Positions 23,131 to 35,628 of a stretch of DNA of 64,000 bases are shown piece after piece (the stretch's first letter is position 1; every line of letters begins with the position of its first letter). The notes under the pieces were generated by a model that saw nothing but the letters and a program-made list of their open reading frames with translations, was not told where the DNA came from and did not search any database. This DNA is from Nematostella vectensis. Lineage: Eukaryota; Cnidaria; Anthozoa; Actiniaria; Edwardsiidae. A program made the translations under genes and the position numbers. The stretch spans positions 8,157,181 through 8,221,180 of the forward strand of contig NC_064040.1 in the NCBI RefSeq assembly GCF_932526225.1, read 5' to 3'.

Positions 23131-24959
23131 TCATACGATGCTTTTAAGGGACGGACGGACATCGCGTCACGAAAACTTGAGTCGATGGGTTACCAGTATT
23201 TGTTACCATATTTGTTTTGTATACCACTATTTCTTAGGTATGGGTCAACATATTCTTTCATATGAACTCTAAATAATATTTATCAGATTACTATATTATT
23301 ATCTTTCTCCTTCTCCTTTTTCTAGGTTCTTAGCTTCTCAAGCAGTGGAATTGCATGTTAATTGTTAGACCATGTGAATTATATGAAAGTCAACCAAGCA
23401 GTTTTCTCAGTACAATATTTAAGAATAAAATGAAATTCTAAAGAACTTGCAAAGGAGCTTTCATATGGCAAATTCAAGTTAAAGAGACAGTTACAAACAT
23501 CCTTCAGTCATCACAGCCTTCATCTGTTCTGTTCATGCTATACCATGCAAGCTACAAGCAGCAATAACTTAACAGGAGGGCAAACAAGTGCAGTTAAAAA
23601 AGAAAAATTACACAACATCATTACCAAGACCAACAATAAGAAATTGCCATGCTGTGTCAAGGTGAAGGAAACTACTACAAAACCATTACAAAATCATGGC
23701 TAAATCATTATCGCACTTAAGAGCTTACTTAACCAGTGAACCAGAAATGCATAACATGCAACTGCAATTTGTGACAATTCCCTACACTGATGTATCACAC
23801 AGGAAAAAAGCTACAGCTACTATGTGGCACTACAATATTGCAGTCACTGCCATTATTACAAAAGCTCTACAACGAGCATCTCAGTCCAACATGATACCAA
23901 AAGATTAACAATTGATACATGTTAATTGGGAGAAGGCCCCAAAAACATTTAATAAGAAGGCAAATAGAAACCACACATTTAATGCTACATCAATATTTTA
24001 GCTGAGACCCAAACAGTCGTGCTAAAGAAGTTTAAAAAAATTAAACAGTCAGAAAACATGAATAAAGCAAAAACAAGGGGCAGCATTCTATTATGATGTG
24101 CTTGGGATGATATCCTTATCTCACAAACGATATAATCAAAATAATAGTAAGCCATATTGGTACAGTCTGTACTACCAAAATCATTCAATAGAACATTTTT
24201 AATCAGCAACATAATTAGTGCACAGCCAGAAAAGTATTTTTCTTGTGTTTATGGCAATTATCCACAATTTGTGTAACCAGACGTGGTTGGATATCACATG
24301 ACTGCTGCCTTATATGAACTTTTGTTTTTATTGGGACTTTCGTGCTAAAAAGCAATGTCAGTCAATAGCCATTGGCATAATGTGAGATCCACTCTACGAT
24401 AAGGTAATTCCACTGCTTTTAATTCCCATAGATCTGTTGTTAATGTTCTACTTTGTGAATAAATAGGAATAATAACAAGAATGTCAGACCATTTTTTTCA
24501 AACAAAATGTTATTCCAGAAAAGGTTCAGAACCCTAAATGGAATGCAGTTGCACCTCTGCAAAATAGGGTAGCCTGTATCCCCTCAATATACAGGAATAT
24601 TCAATTACTCTAATTCTTTTCTAATCTGAGGCCTGACCCCAGACCCTGAAATTTCTAATACACCTTTTGCTGTTCATTACGACAAAATATGCCTTCATGT
24701 GCGCCAATAGTCAATCAATAAAGCGAAAATAAATCCATTTGAACGAAGCGGCATTCACTTGCGCAAAATGCATATTCAATTTGGAATTTTGCATAAATGT
24801 GGTCATTCAATTGCATCTTTGAGCATACATTTTACGATAAATGTAAATCAGCTGAGAAAAACAACATTCAACTGCACAGATATTAATCTCATTAAGACAA
24901 AATGTCTACAGTCTGCAAGTTTGGTCGGCAGTCTGCATAGTGTCGCACACCGTTGACTA
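23131..24959. other. Intergenic, no gene seen
   Basis: AT-rich sequence between the CRE-rich satellite and the palindromic element. Short open frames (for example 23696-23908) have no motif, no splice context and ordinary AT-driven composition. Confidence 0.45.
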
Positions 24960-27900
24960 GGCCTTAAGCCTTAGACAGGCAAATTTTATCTATGTAAGCT
25001 ACAGCTCTCTTAACCACCATTCTTTGTATCATGAGATTGTAGCTTGCAAGACTCCTCCGATTTTTCTGCTTCCATTCCGATCCTTATTGTAACGAATGGC
25101 TGGCTCAACTTATTTATTGATTCACGGACTTCAATAACTTGTTCTAGCAACAAGTTCTTTTTGGCTTAGCACTCACCTCATTTCTCTATTCATTTACAGC
25201 AATCAAACCTACCACCACTGAAACACGGGGCTACAAGGATGACTTAGAATTAAAGACAATGTGACTTTTGTTTACCTCAGTAGTGGCTTGTTTGGAGACC
25301 AATTTGAATCTCGGTATCGAGACAAAACCCAGAGAAACACTTTTAAAAACAGTTCAAGATCTCAAGAGATCCAAGTTTGAATTTAGACGCCGGACAATTT
25401 TCTTTGGATACAGGATGTGCAGAAAAAGGTCAAACCATCCAAGAGTGGAAAGGATTGTGTCACAGCCTGAAATAATATGCATCTAATTTACATACCGTAT
25501 TTATTCGAATAAGCTCCCCGGCGTTTATTAAAATTTTTTGACTCTCAGACGTAGCTCTTATTTTGTTATTCGGGGGGGCAAGGCGCTTCTTGAAGGACGA
25601 ATTTCGCACAAAAAGCCGAATTTTGTTTTTGTTTCTTTTAATATCAATTTGTACTACAGTAATCAGGACTATAATAGCGTTTCTTTATCTATATACAATT
25701 ATAACGACTTGGAGCATCTTTCTTCAAAAAACTTTACATTTATTAAATGTTATAATATTAGTTTGTTACTACCCTCCCCCCCTTAGGAGCCCATCGTACC
25801 GCGGGCTCACGCGTTGTTGTTGAGCAGTCACATGGAGTTTGTGTCAGAGAATTAAGAGATTTTTAAATGTGTTGAATTGGCCGACAACCGTCTTATAACA
25901 TTAAATAGTTGTATTTAATATTAATATTAATAACAGTAATTCTCATTACTGTTATTAATAGTTTTGGTTTTTACCGTATTTCCCATTACCTACAATGGGA
26001 TCGCCGCATTTTCTTATTGATTTCCGCTTTTTATCATACTGAAACTAATGGGTTCCGCGTATAATGCGCCCCCCGTTTTTCGAGGTCATTTTTGTGATTA
26101 AATAAGTGCACATTATTCCAAAATTACCGCCAGCACTAGGGACGGTAATTTCAGTTAATGGAGCCGGAGCCAGGCTCAAAGGTCACTCATAATTTATATC
26201 GTACGAGTACACGTATCATGCTACGATAGCACAGGTATTACTCAATATGTTTCACGTGAGATACCTTACTATACACGTTCTTAATTCTTATTGGTCGCTA
26301 TCTACCTATATAAAGCGCCACACCTAAAGTAAAGTCATTCGCTCTTTCGCTTAATAAGCTACGGGTACTGTAAAGAAACATTTGCCCACCCTCCCTCCCT
26401 TTTACTGACAGGTTTCTTTGTGTGTACAGGCAGTGTTAGCTTGGAGATCAACTGTAAACAAGTATTAACTTAATCATTGCTTTATTATTGAAATAAACCG
26501 GGGAGTATCTCCGAGAGTCTGCGGTTAGCTCTGTCTGACGACTTCCACAAGCAGGGTTTGTTTGCTATAAGGTGTGCTTGTGCGTTTGTGGTCCAGCCAA
26601 TACTCTCGTCCGATCCTTTACACGGAGTGTAGGGGAGATGAGTGAGGCCTAAAGGTCATATGCTTACACTACAGTTGCTACGTCACGCGCTAGTCGTCAC
26701 GTCACGCTAACTCGCTTTCGATCGGTCTGTCTCCCCCAATATTCTGCCATAGTCGTGCCTAGTGTATTCATTGCGTTGCAAAGCGGGCATTTCCTTTTCA
26801 CGCGTAAAGCGACATTAAACGCCAGTAAACACGGTAATAGTTTTGTTTCAAAGTGGGCGCTTTTCTGGGGAGGCACCTATTCGAGGGATCGGGAGGCGCT
26901 TATTCGAGTAAATTATACGGTATTTAAATGCCTCGCGAATTAAAGAACAAAAACGTGTTCTACGACCCCTCCCCAAGCGAAAGCTATTGGGAAGAAAATA
27001 TATACAAAGTTGTGATTTGCTCGAGTCCTATCAGATCTTTTTGGCCATTCGATGTTTTGATGACTCTCGATTGTCTCACTTCCCTGCTAGCAGAGGCCTC
27101 TTTTCTCTGTATTTCGCTGGGCTGGCGTTCGCGAACGTCAACAACGCAGAGATGATATAGTAGAGAACAAGAAAAACTGTAAATATTACCACGAACGGTT
27201 ATCAAATATGAGTTTGTTTTAGTTGAATAGTTTTTATAAATTGATTGTTACAATTCAGGAGAGCCATGTAACGACAACAGAAGTGACGTTTTGATTGACG
27301 TGATTGCGAGCCGCGTTATATTACGGCCTGGCGTGGCAGTACTAGTTAGTGTTAAAAACATGAACTGTGAACGTGAATCTCTAATTGCTACTTCTATTGA
27401 TTAAGACCCGTTAACTTTGGTAAATTAATTCCGTTTTTAATGAATACATCTAGAGTCTGAGATAATGATTATTATTGTAGCACAATAGACATGTATTTAC
27501 AATTCTGTGATCTCGTGGACCTTTTGAACTTTGATTCGTAGTCTATTATTGTTGTGTTGTAATTTCAGTTGACCAACATCATTATACACAGTACTATTGT
27601 GAAATAAGCTCAAGGCAATAGGTCGAATAAAGAGTAATTCCGATTTAACCGCTTTGGATCGTGAGAAGTGCGTGTATTTTGCCAATGACAACCGGGATGC
27701 ATTTGGTCATAGTATAGCAATTTCAAGAATACTTACACCATATGTCTTTATGCTTCAAACATTTGTTTATCCAACTAACGTGAAAAAATCGAGAGTCATC
27801 AAAACATCGAATGGCCAAAAAGATCTGATAGAATTCGAGCAAATCACAACTTTGTATATATTTTTTTCCCAACAGTTTTCGTTCGGGGGGGGGGGGGGGG

Positions 27901-28905
27901 GGGGGGGGGGGGAAGGGAGGATCTTAGAACACGTTTTTGTTCGTTGATTCGCAGTGCATCCGTATAGTGCCTCCCCAGAAAAAGCGCCCCCTTTGAACCA
28001 AAACTATTAATAACCAAAACTATTAATAACAGAAATGAGAATTATACAACTATTTAATGATGAATGAATTAAGTTTATTGAAAAAAGTGTTCCAAGTTGT
28101 TATAATTGTATATAGACAAAGAAACACTATTATAGTCCTGATTACAGTAGTACAAATTGATATTAAAAGAAACAAAAACAAAATTCGGCTTTTTGTGCGA
28201 AATTCGTCCTTCAAGAAGCGCCTCCCTCGAAAAAGCGCCTTGCCCCCCGAATAACAAAATAAGCGCCAAGTCTGAGAGTCGAAAAATGTTAATAATCGCC
28301 GGGTAGCTTATTCGAATAAATACGGTATGTAAATTAGATGCATATTATTTCAGGCTGTGACACAATCCTTTCCACTCTTGGATGGTTTGACCTTTTTCTG
28401 CACATCCTGTATCCAAAGAAAATTGTCCGGCGTCTAAATTCAAACTTGGATCTCTTGAGATCTTGAACTGTTTTTAAAAGTGTTTCTCTGGGTTTTGTCT
28501 CGATACCGAGATTCAAATTGGTCTCCAAACAAGCCACTACTGAGGTAAACAAAAGTCACATTGTCTTTAATTCTAAGTCATCCTTGTAGCCCCGTGTTTC
28601 AGTGGTGGTAGGTTTGATTGCTGTAAATTAATAGAGAAATGAGGTGAGTGCTAAGCTAAAAAGGTTCAGTGAACTTGTTGCTAGAACAAGTTATTGAAGT
28701 CCGTGAATCAGTGAAGAAGTTAGGGGTCATTGTAGATCTGCGCGGTGACAAAACATGTTGAGCCAGCCATTCGTTACAATAGGAACGGAATGGAAGCAGA
28801 AAAATCGGAGGAGTCTTGCAAGCTACCATCTCATGATACAAAGGATGGTGGTTATGAGAGCTGTAGCTTACATAGATAAAATTTGTCTGTCTAAGGCTTA
28901 AGGCC
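24960..28905. mobile_element. Large palindromic (foldback) element
   Basis: The two ends are long inverted repeats starting GGCCTTAAGCCTTAGACAG. The outer arms run from 24960 to about 25975 and from 28905 back to about 27990. An inner pair (about 26860-27080 versus 27990-27780) continues the symmetry. A 72-codon frame is identical on the two arms (25268-25486 plus, 28334-28552 minus), showing high arm identity. The core, about 27090-27775, is unmatched. Each arm contains the motif ACCGTATTTATTCGAATAAG, itself like a transposon end, so this may be an inverted duplication of nested elements. No transposase is recognisable. No target duplication is evident. Confidence 0.75.
25978..26838. mobile_element. 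Insertion inside the left palindrome arm
   Basis: About 860 bp are present in the left arm and absent from the right. The insert has short inverted ends (TTACCGTATTT... and ...AAACACGGTAA). It splits a pair of tandem 'ttaatagttttggtt' copies that are adjacent in the right arm (28000-28025). Non-coding, with a TATA-like and G/C-rich interior. Unclassified DNA transposon; borders are within a few bases. Confidence 0.6.
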
Positions 28906-30230
28906 GCATTATCACCAGTTTACTTCCTGTCGATTACTTAACATCGTCTCCGATGATTTTTAACGGCAAACTTGAAAAATATTTGAAAATATTGAAATAG
29001 TGATTGATAATGTCCAGCGGATGGCCTGTTTAATATCTCGGATTTTAATAGATTCTTTTGTCTTTTAACGGTTGAGGTTTCCGTCGGACCTCCGGAAATA
29101 AACTGACAATGCGGCTTTAAGGCGTACGTCGAACCGAACTTGAACCGAATCAATTCAATAACTGTGCGTGTCCGAGTCGGCCCTATGTTCCAGGAGACAA
29201 TAATTAATTTCTTACTTTCGTATATGAGATTCATTATTGACCCAGAACAAAAGCGCACAGGAATGTACACTTTCCAATGCGAAGGCCCCAGTCGAGCGTG
29301 CGTTTTGAAAATAATGAATGCTGCTGAACGCAACAAGGGAAATATAATTATTACTGACCAGTTTTATGTCAAATACTGGTCAAATTTGCGTAGGTTTACA
29401 TACGTACATATCAAAAAAGCGCATAATATGACACACCGGTAACTCGCTTATGTCAGGCACGGATGCTCCTTCAAAGCAACACCAGAATAAAATGCAATTA
29501 AATTTCTACCGTATTGTGGAACAGTACGCCGTCAGGCCGCGCCACAAATGAATAAGTTCGAGTTCTTATTAACTCGAACTTATACGCGGCAAACGTTGTA
29601 CCACAGGCTTCCCAACCGCGACAGTGAAGGATTTTGAAGGTACACGGGCTAAAGGATAATTTGACTCCAAAATGAAGCCTAATGTCTTCTTAGTGTTAAA
29701 TAAGCTCGTATTCCTACTTTAACTGGATGTATTTGCCTTGGTTTCGCTCCTGCAGCGAGCTCTGTCCCTACGCGCTTGCGACCTTTCAAACGACGGGCTG
29801 TGTAACCGCCGCCACCTGTGAATGAGTAACTCGACCACCTCGACCCCCAGCGGCGCGTTTTATCTCCTCCCCATTTTAAAATAATAGGGTAGGCAAAAGA
29901 AGCGCTTTCCATTGTTTTCTCGTCTGCTTGTTTTCTTACCCCTTACTTGACAAAAACTAGGGTCAGTGATGATGGATCCGACCCTATTAAAACAAATCCA
30001 ACCACCAACGTCCTCCGGTGCTCAGGTGGGACTGCTTTGGACTTGTCATCACAAGGGAAATGTACACAAAAGCGCAGAATCTATTTGATAAAATGCTCTT
30101 CGCAGACTTTTTCGGGGATTTCCTGTTTGAAACTTTGAATTTAACTATGAAGTCAGTCTGATCTCTGTGTTGCTATCGTTAATGTTAATGGAACGAGAAT
30201 CAGTACCTCGTGATCCTTCGGGAAAATAAA
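28906..30230. other. Intergenic, no gene seen
   Basis: No supported gene. A small perfect palindrome (AATAAGTTCGAGTT and its complement around 'cttatt') occurs near 29548-29582. The frames at 29140-29442 and the antisense 28938-29336 have no recognisable domain. Confidence 0.4.
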
Positions 30231-30232
30231 AT

Positions 30233-30339
30233 ATAATTTGAAGTTGTGTCTTGACTGTTTCCTCGATAAAGCTAAGGCTAATATAGTAATTTAACTAGCT
30301 TTATTGAGGAAACAGTCAAGACACAACTTCAAATTAGAA
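30233..30339. repeat. Inverted repeat at edge of retroelement relic
   Basis: About 40-nt arms (30233-30275 and 30296-30339), beginning AATTTGAAGTTGTGTCTTGA on the left, pair almost perfectly around a 20-nt loop. The right arm reads into the BEL/Pao open frame, so the left arm looks like an inverted copy of its start, made by rearrangement. Confidence 0.7.
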
Positions 30340-31310
30340 GGAACGACGTTTGGTTGTGTCGTCCACGGAGGGAAGGAGTACGCCGATGGAAGGTGTATGT
30401 TTGTGCGCGAAACAAACTACCATGAAAGGCTATACGCGCTAGATGTGCTCGGCATCGAAGATAGGAGCGAAACTGACCAATCAGACGTGTACAGCGAGTT
30501 CCGCGAAAACATCTCAAGAACAGATGACGGAAGGTACGAAGTTAGCGTGCCGTGGGTGCCTGGAGCTAAGCTGGAGAACACGAATGAAGAGGCTATTAGG
30601 AAGCGTTTACGAAATGCTTAAAGGAAGCTAAGAAATGACGTGGTAGCGACCAGCTACACAAGAGAAAAATCGAGACCATGACAAACAAATCGCGTGGTGA
30701 CCGCATATTCTACATGCCACATAAGCCAGTGGTTAGAGCCAACGCCCAAACGACAAAGGTACGAATGGTATACGACGCAAGCTGCAAGCCACACCCACTA
30801 GCTAATAGTGTCAATGAATGCATGCACACCGGTCCACCTCTTCAACCACTAATGTGGGACATCATGATACGAGCGCGCATGGCCCCACACCTGATCCTCG
30901 GTGACCTGGAGAAAGCATTCTTACAGATTGCGATTAAGGAAGAAGATAGGGGCGCCTTCAGGTTCCTCTTCAACATAAACGACAAAGAGCAACACTTCCG
31001 GTTCGCCCGTGTACCCTTCGGCGCAGAAGCGAGTCCATTCATGTTAGGAGCCACCATTCACCATCACCTTGACCGCTAACCCATCGAGCTAACGAACACA
31101 GTCAATGCACTCCGGAAAAACACATAGGTCGAAAAATTGATGCAGACCGGAAATGACGTGTCGAACTAAAAGAATTTAGAGAAGAGGCGACTAGAATATT
31201 TGAGTCAGCTAAGTTCCCCGCACACAAGTGGGAGTCAGATTTGCAAGAGTTGGACACTGAGCCAAACCTCAGCAAGATACTCGGACACGTCTGGGATAAG
31301 CGGGAAGATA
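30296..31310 (+). pseudogene. BEL/Pao retrotransposon pol relic, part 1
   Basis: Fragments typical of BEL/Pao Pol occur in order: the post-protease segment ('LYALDVLGIED'), then the reverse transcriptase start ('MPHKPVVRANAQTTKVRMVYDAS', abbreviated here), then 'LGDLEKAFLQIAI' and 'FRFARVPFGAEASPF'. The catalytic YxDD region is not preserved. Frames change near 30621 and a stop occurs at 31078, so it is dead. A last piece (residues reading KEFREEATRIFESAKFP) runs up to an inserted foldback element at 31311. Gag, integrase and LTRs are not seen. Confidence 0.85.
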
Positions 31311-32525
31311 TGTACAGGACCCGAAATGATCCCAGGACCCGAAACGATCCCAGGACCCGAAATGATCCCCAAAAGTACCCCAATTGATCCCCGGACCCGA
31401 AACGATACCGAGGAGTCCCCGAAATCAACCCCACGGAATTGCGGTAATGGACAAAGGGAAAGCAGAAGAAAGCACTTCCCATTTTTAAAGCATAATTAAG
31501 GGTTGACAGTGAATCTATTTCTAAATAATATGACTTAAAAAAATTAAATTCCAATACGATACTTCTATTTATTACATTGCCCCGGCGGTAAACACATAGC
31601 ACAAACACATAGCACAGCCAAAGCACAGCCTTGCTCAGAACAACCAAACTTTTGACCTTCGAAACATTTGCAGTTACATCACATGACTCTGACACTATAA
31701 AGCTCGTTTCCGGTAAACATCACCCCTAAAAAATCTATATTCATTTGACAACCAAACGCGTATTTCACCACGAAATCCATGTTCACACGGGCGAATATTT
31801 ACCGACAGCCGGTTGGCCGAGAAGATGGAATGACAAAAGCACACTGAGTAATGCACTCGAACAACCCTTTTACTACCGTTGCAAAATATTATGAGATGTG
31901 GCTTTGGTTGAAAGCAATATGTGAGTTTTGAAATTCCTTATGTACTGTAGTAGTGCGTACACCACTGCATGATTTCTCTCTATCCCTCTTTATGATAGGT
32001 CTTTCATTCACCGTACACAAACAAACATTTTCCTACTGGAAAGCAGAGGCATGTCTAATCTGTGGATACTTTCTTTTATGGCTTGTTATGTATAAATGAT
32101 TTATTCACGCCTGGTTCTTCAGGCGTTCATTTGACCCCAATCGCTCAACCAAGCTGTCGAAAGCTCGAAAGCTGTATTTCCCGCGAAGTCGTATATAAAA
32201 ATCTTAATGATACGGTTTTAGTTAAATCAAATTTCTGAATAGTAACAAAAATGACGCTAAAATGTTTAATATGTTTTTAAAACTGAAAGCCAATCCTTCC
32301 ACATTCCTTTTGTTTGTCCATTACTGCAATTCCTTGGGGTTCATTTCGGGAACTCCTGGGGATCATTTCGGGTCCTGGGATCGTTTCGGGTCCTGGGATC
32401 ATTTCGGGTCCTGGGATCATTTCGGGTCCTGGGATCATTTCGGGTCCTGGGATCATTTCGGGTCCTGGGATCATTTCAGGTCCTGGGATCATTTCGGGTC
32501 CTGGGATCGTTTCGGGTCCTGTACA
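31311..32525. mobile_element. Foldback element with subterminal tandem repeats
   Basis: Ends are TGTACAGGACCCGAAA and its exact complement TTTCGGGTCCTGTACA. Just inside each end are 18-bp tandem units (GGACCCGAAATGATCCCA): about three on the left and about nine on the right. Next to them both ends share a further inverted segment containing 'attgcngtaatggacaaa'. The middle has no clear transposase. It splits the BEL/Pao relic. No clear target duplication. Confidence 0.8.
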
Positions 32526-32740
32526 GGTATCCTTTAGATACAGGCGGATGTAAGTACACAAGAGAAGGATCCCGTGACGAGACGCGCCATACTGAGCAAG
32601 CTTAGTGGAGTCTACGATCCCTTGGGAATTATATACAGCTATCGGCTGACAATTTACTGGGTTATTTGAATACATCGAAAACTGTCGGGCATTTAATGTC
32701 CATTGAGGACCTTTCCCGACTGTCGGGCATATAGCCACTA
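32526..32740 (+). pseudogene. BEL/Pao relic, part 2
   Basis: Immediately right of the foldback element, one frame reads RRAILSKLSGVYDPLG, the conserved BEL/Pao segment that follows the reverse transcriptase core. It is the displaced continuation of the relic at 30296-31310 and soon decays. Non-functional. Confidence 0.8.
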
Positions 32741-33339
32741 CGGATACTAAAATAAGACCTGTTTGTCTGTTTTGTTTTTTTGTGAATTTAGCTCACCTAG
32801 CTCAGGCATCGTCGCGCTTAGCGGTCAATCTGAGAAAGGGCAAAACGATCATTATGCGGAAAACATGATAAAATTCACTTGTTGCTCTTAATAATGTAGC
32901 AATTCAATAAATCAATATAGACATAAGGCTAAACGATTACAACTCGAGATAGACCGAGCTCGAGTTATAATTATGCCATTTGTTTCAATCTTCCGTATGT
33001 AGATTATTACGTAGGAATTGTTTTAAAGTAATTCTAAATCTTAAGAAGGTTTTAAATGATCTTTTTGGAGAGATATTTTATACTTATTCAAGACATGATT
33101 ATAGTCCGAATCAGTTCCCAGCAAACCTTGCGGGCGTATTCTTATTCTTCTTTCCTTTTCGTCTTGATGATATAGTAACTACCGCACACGAGAGCAGGAG
33201 CTACAAAAATTATGTTATGTTTGTTACCATCACCAAGCACAGAAGAGTGAAATTTATAGCTGCCGTATCTAATACTTCAACTAGATTTTACCCAGGAATT
33301 TAACACCAAATTGATTTCTTTTTCAGAGCGCTCTTCAAC

Positions 33340-34824
33340 ATGTTGGTGGAGGGGTTTCTTCTTGTCGCCACTCTTACCCTACTATACTACTTATACGATT
33401 ACGTCACATCACCTGCCAATCTTCCACCGGGACCTATACCGCTGCCCATCATCAACAACCTTCTCAGCATCACGGGCTCAGATTCTCATCTTGCCGCAGC
33501 TAAACTTGCCAATACCTATGGTGATATTTTCACGCTGAAAATCTTCAACGACAGATTTGTGTTCGTCTCATCTGGAGCTGGTGCAAGAGAGGTATTGATG
33601 GGGAAACGAATGAACGACTTGGCGGGAAGGCCTCAAACGTTTACTTTCAATTTTCTGACACGAGGTGCAAAAGATATCATATTTGGTGATTACTCGCGCC
33701 ATCTAGTTTGGAGGAGGAAAATTGTGCACTCCGGCTTAAGGATGTATTTTCCAAAATTGGAAGAAAACATTGCATGGGAAGTGTCTAAACTTGAAAGAAA
33801 GCTCATGAAGGATGTCGGAACAGCACTTCATTCGAGGGACGAGTTCTCATTGCTGATAACAAATATCATTTCCTCATTTCTTCTGGGGAAATCTTTCGAA
33901 CCCGATGATCCAGATTTTCTCACAACTCTCGAGTTCACCCGTATCGGTTCACAACTTCCAGTATCCGGATCCATCTTGGATAACTTTCCATTTCTTGTCC
34001 ATCTTCCCATCAGTGAGTCTCGCTTTTACAAGAAATTAGTTGAGATCCGTGACAGATTGCTCGATAAATTCTTCTTAGAACACAAAAGCACCTTCTCCGA
34101 AGACTGCATCAGAGATTTGACCGACGCGTTCCTTAAAGCCAAGCTCGAAGTAGAGCGGGAAGACAAGAAAGCAATCGGCGAAGTTACGGATGACCACATC
34201 ACTATGCTCATGACCGATGTTTATTTCGCAGGCCTAGAGACCACAAGCACAACACTTTCTTGGCTCGCTGCCTACCTCATTAACTACCCACAAGTCCAAA
34301 CACGCCTTCAAACCGACATTGATGACGTCATTGGCAGCCGCTGGCCAGTACTTGCCGACAAGCCTAATTTGCCTTATATGGAAGCCACAATCGCAGAGGT
34401 ACTGAGGATCGCCACTGTTGCTCCAATGGGGTTACCCCACAAGGCTACGACTAATAACGTCCCACTAATGGGATACAACATTCCCAAGGATACAATCATT
34501 GTGATGAACTTGTGGGCCATCCATCACGACCCGAGGGAGTGGCCTAACCCGGACAAGTTTGACCCGGACAGATTCATCAATGAAGATGGCAAGTTTGAAG
34601 TTCCTGGTCAGCGTAGCTATCTGCCCTTCTCGGCGGGACGGAGGGTATGTGTGGGCGAGTCCCTGGCCAAGATCGAGTTGTTCCTGGTCATGACGCGTTT
34701 GTTGCAGCAGTTTACTCTAGAGACCCTTCCTGGACAAGGACCGCCTTCGGTTGGGGAGGCTTCTGGCAACATCACTCGAGCTCCCAAGCCCTTCAATTTC
34801 CGTGCAATGCCGCGGCGGAAATAA
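33340..34824 (+). CDS. Cytochrome P450 (copy B)
   Basis: A 494-residue uninterrupted P450, paralogue of 18336-19817 in opposite orientation. It has the membrane anchor, proline hinge, I-helix AGLETTSTT (Ala where copy A has Gly), EVLR, DPDRF and the heme loop FSAGRRVCVG with Cys 437. The ATG is preceded by 'tttttcag', a likely 3' splice site of a 5' UTR intron, as in copy A. Roughly 120 bp of upstream sequence, plus more beyond the MITE site, is shared with copy A. Differences cluster in the first 300 residues; the last 190 differ at only about five. Both copies look intact. Likely ER monooxygenase; substrate unknown. Confidence 0.95.
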   Translation: MLVEGFLLVATLTLLYYLYDYVTSPANLPPGPIPLPIINNLLSITGSDSHLAAAKLANTYGDIFTLKIFNDRFVFVSSGAGAREVLMGKRMNDLAGRPQTFTFNFLTRGAKDIIFGDYSRHLVWRRKIVHSGLRMYFPKLEENIAWEVSKLERKLMKDVGTALHSRDEFSLLITNIISSFLLGKSFEPDDPDFLTTLEFTRIGSQLPVSGSILDNFPFLVHLPISESRFYKKLVEIRDRLLDKFFLEHKSTFSEDCIRDLTDAFLKAKLEVEREDKKAIGEVTDDHITMLMTDVYFAGLETTSTTLSWLAAYLINYPQVQTRLQTDIDDVIGSRWPVLADKPNLPYMEATIAEVLRIATVAPMGLPHKATTNNVPLMGYNIPKDTIIVMNLWAIHHDPREWPNPDKFDPDRFINEDGKFEVPGQRSYLPFSAGRRVCVGESLAKIELFLVMTRLLQQFTLETLPGQGPPSVGEASGNITRAPKPFNFRAMPRRK

Positions 34825-35628
34825 ATCATTAAGGCCTCCCTGCTGCTAGGGGCAGCGAAATAGTCCATGAGAACTTGCGGCATCTTTAAACCGCGCTAGG
34901 GAAGGTACCCCTAGGGGTAGAGGCATCGCATGTGAACAGGGACTAAAACAGAACTTCTACAATTCTTTGTACAGCTGCCACTCAATTATACCGACACAAC
35001 TGCAGTCATAGTTTTGAAATGGCAACGAAAATTTGTAAAAGGGAAATTTGTAGTTACTACTTATTGGCCCCTTATTTCTAGTCGAGATAGATAATCAATT
35101 CACTCAATCAATTCAATTCAAGGCTCACCTATATGTCAAAGTTCCCTTCTTTAATACTCTCTTGTAATACTTTGTAGATATGGCTTATTCTCGGAAAGCC
35201 ACTGATGCATTTTACTAATTCTACAATAATAAAAGCTTTTGTTTGGACTTGGTTCGCACGACAGATGCTTTTCCGCTGCCCATGGCTCCCCGATAGTTCA
35301 AGGATGGAGACGACTTAAAAACATATGCTTGGGTCTTTTTCATGATTTTAATACTATCTGTTAGGGGTAAGGTTTGCTGTCGAAAACACCCGAAGTGCTA
35401 TCCCTTTAAAATTGATTTTGCCGACGATCACCCCCGTCTGTTTTTATGTGAGTCCCTTCAGGGATCCCCGAGCGCAAAGACCTCTCCGACACAGGTTTAT
35501 TAGCAGATAGTGATATTCCCGCGGACTCGCAGACAACTAGCTAATCTGAGACATGTCCTGGTGATAGAATTATTGCCTACTTGTTGCGATTCGACTGCCT
35601 GCAGGTGGTACTCGATTAACGCGGAAAT
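34825..35628. other. Intergenic, no gene seen
   Basis: Downstream flank of P450 copy B and AT-rich DNA. AATAAA occurs near 35227. No supported gene or transposon end. Confidence 0.4.

Noticed and set aside
25268..28552. Identical 72-codon frames on opposite strands as a conserved small gene
   Set aside because: Identity is explained by the palindrome arms. There is no motif, and conservation cannot be separated from recent duplication.
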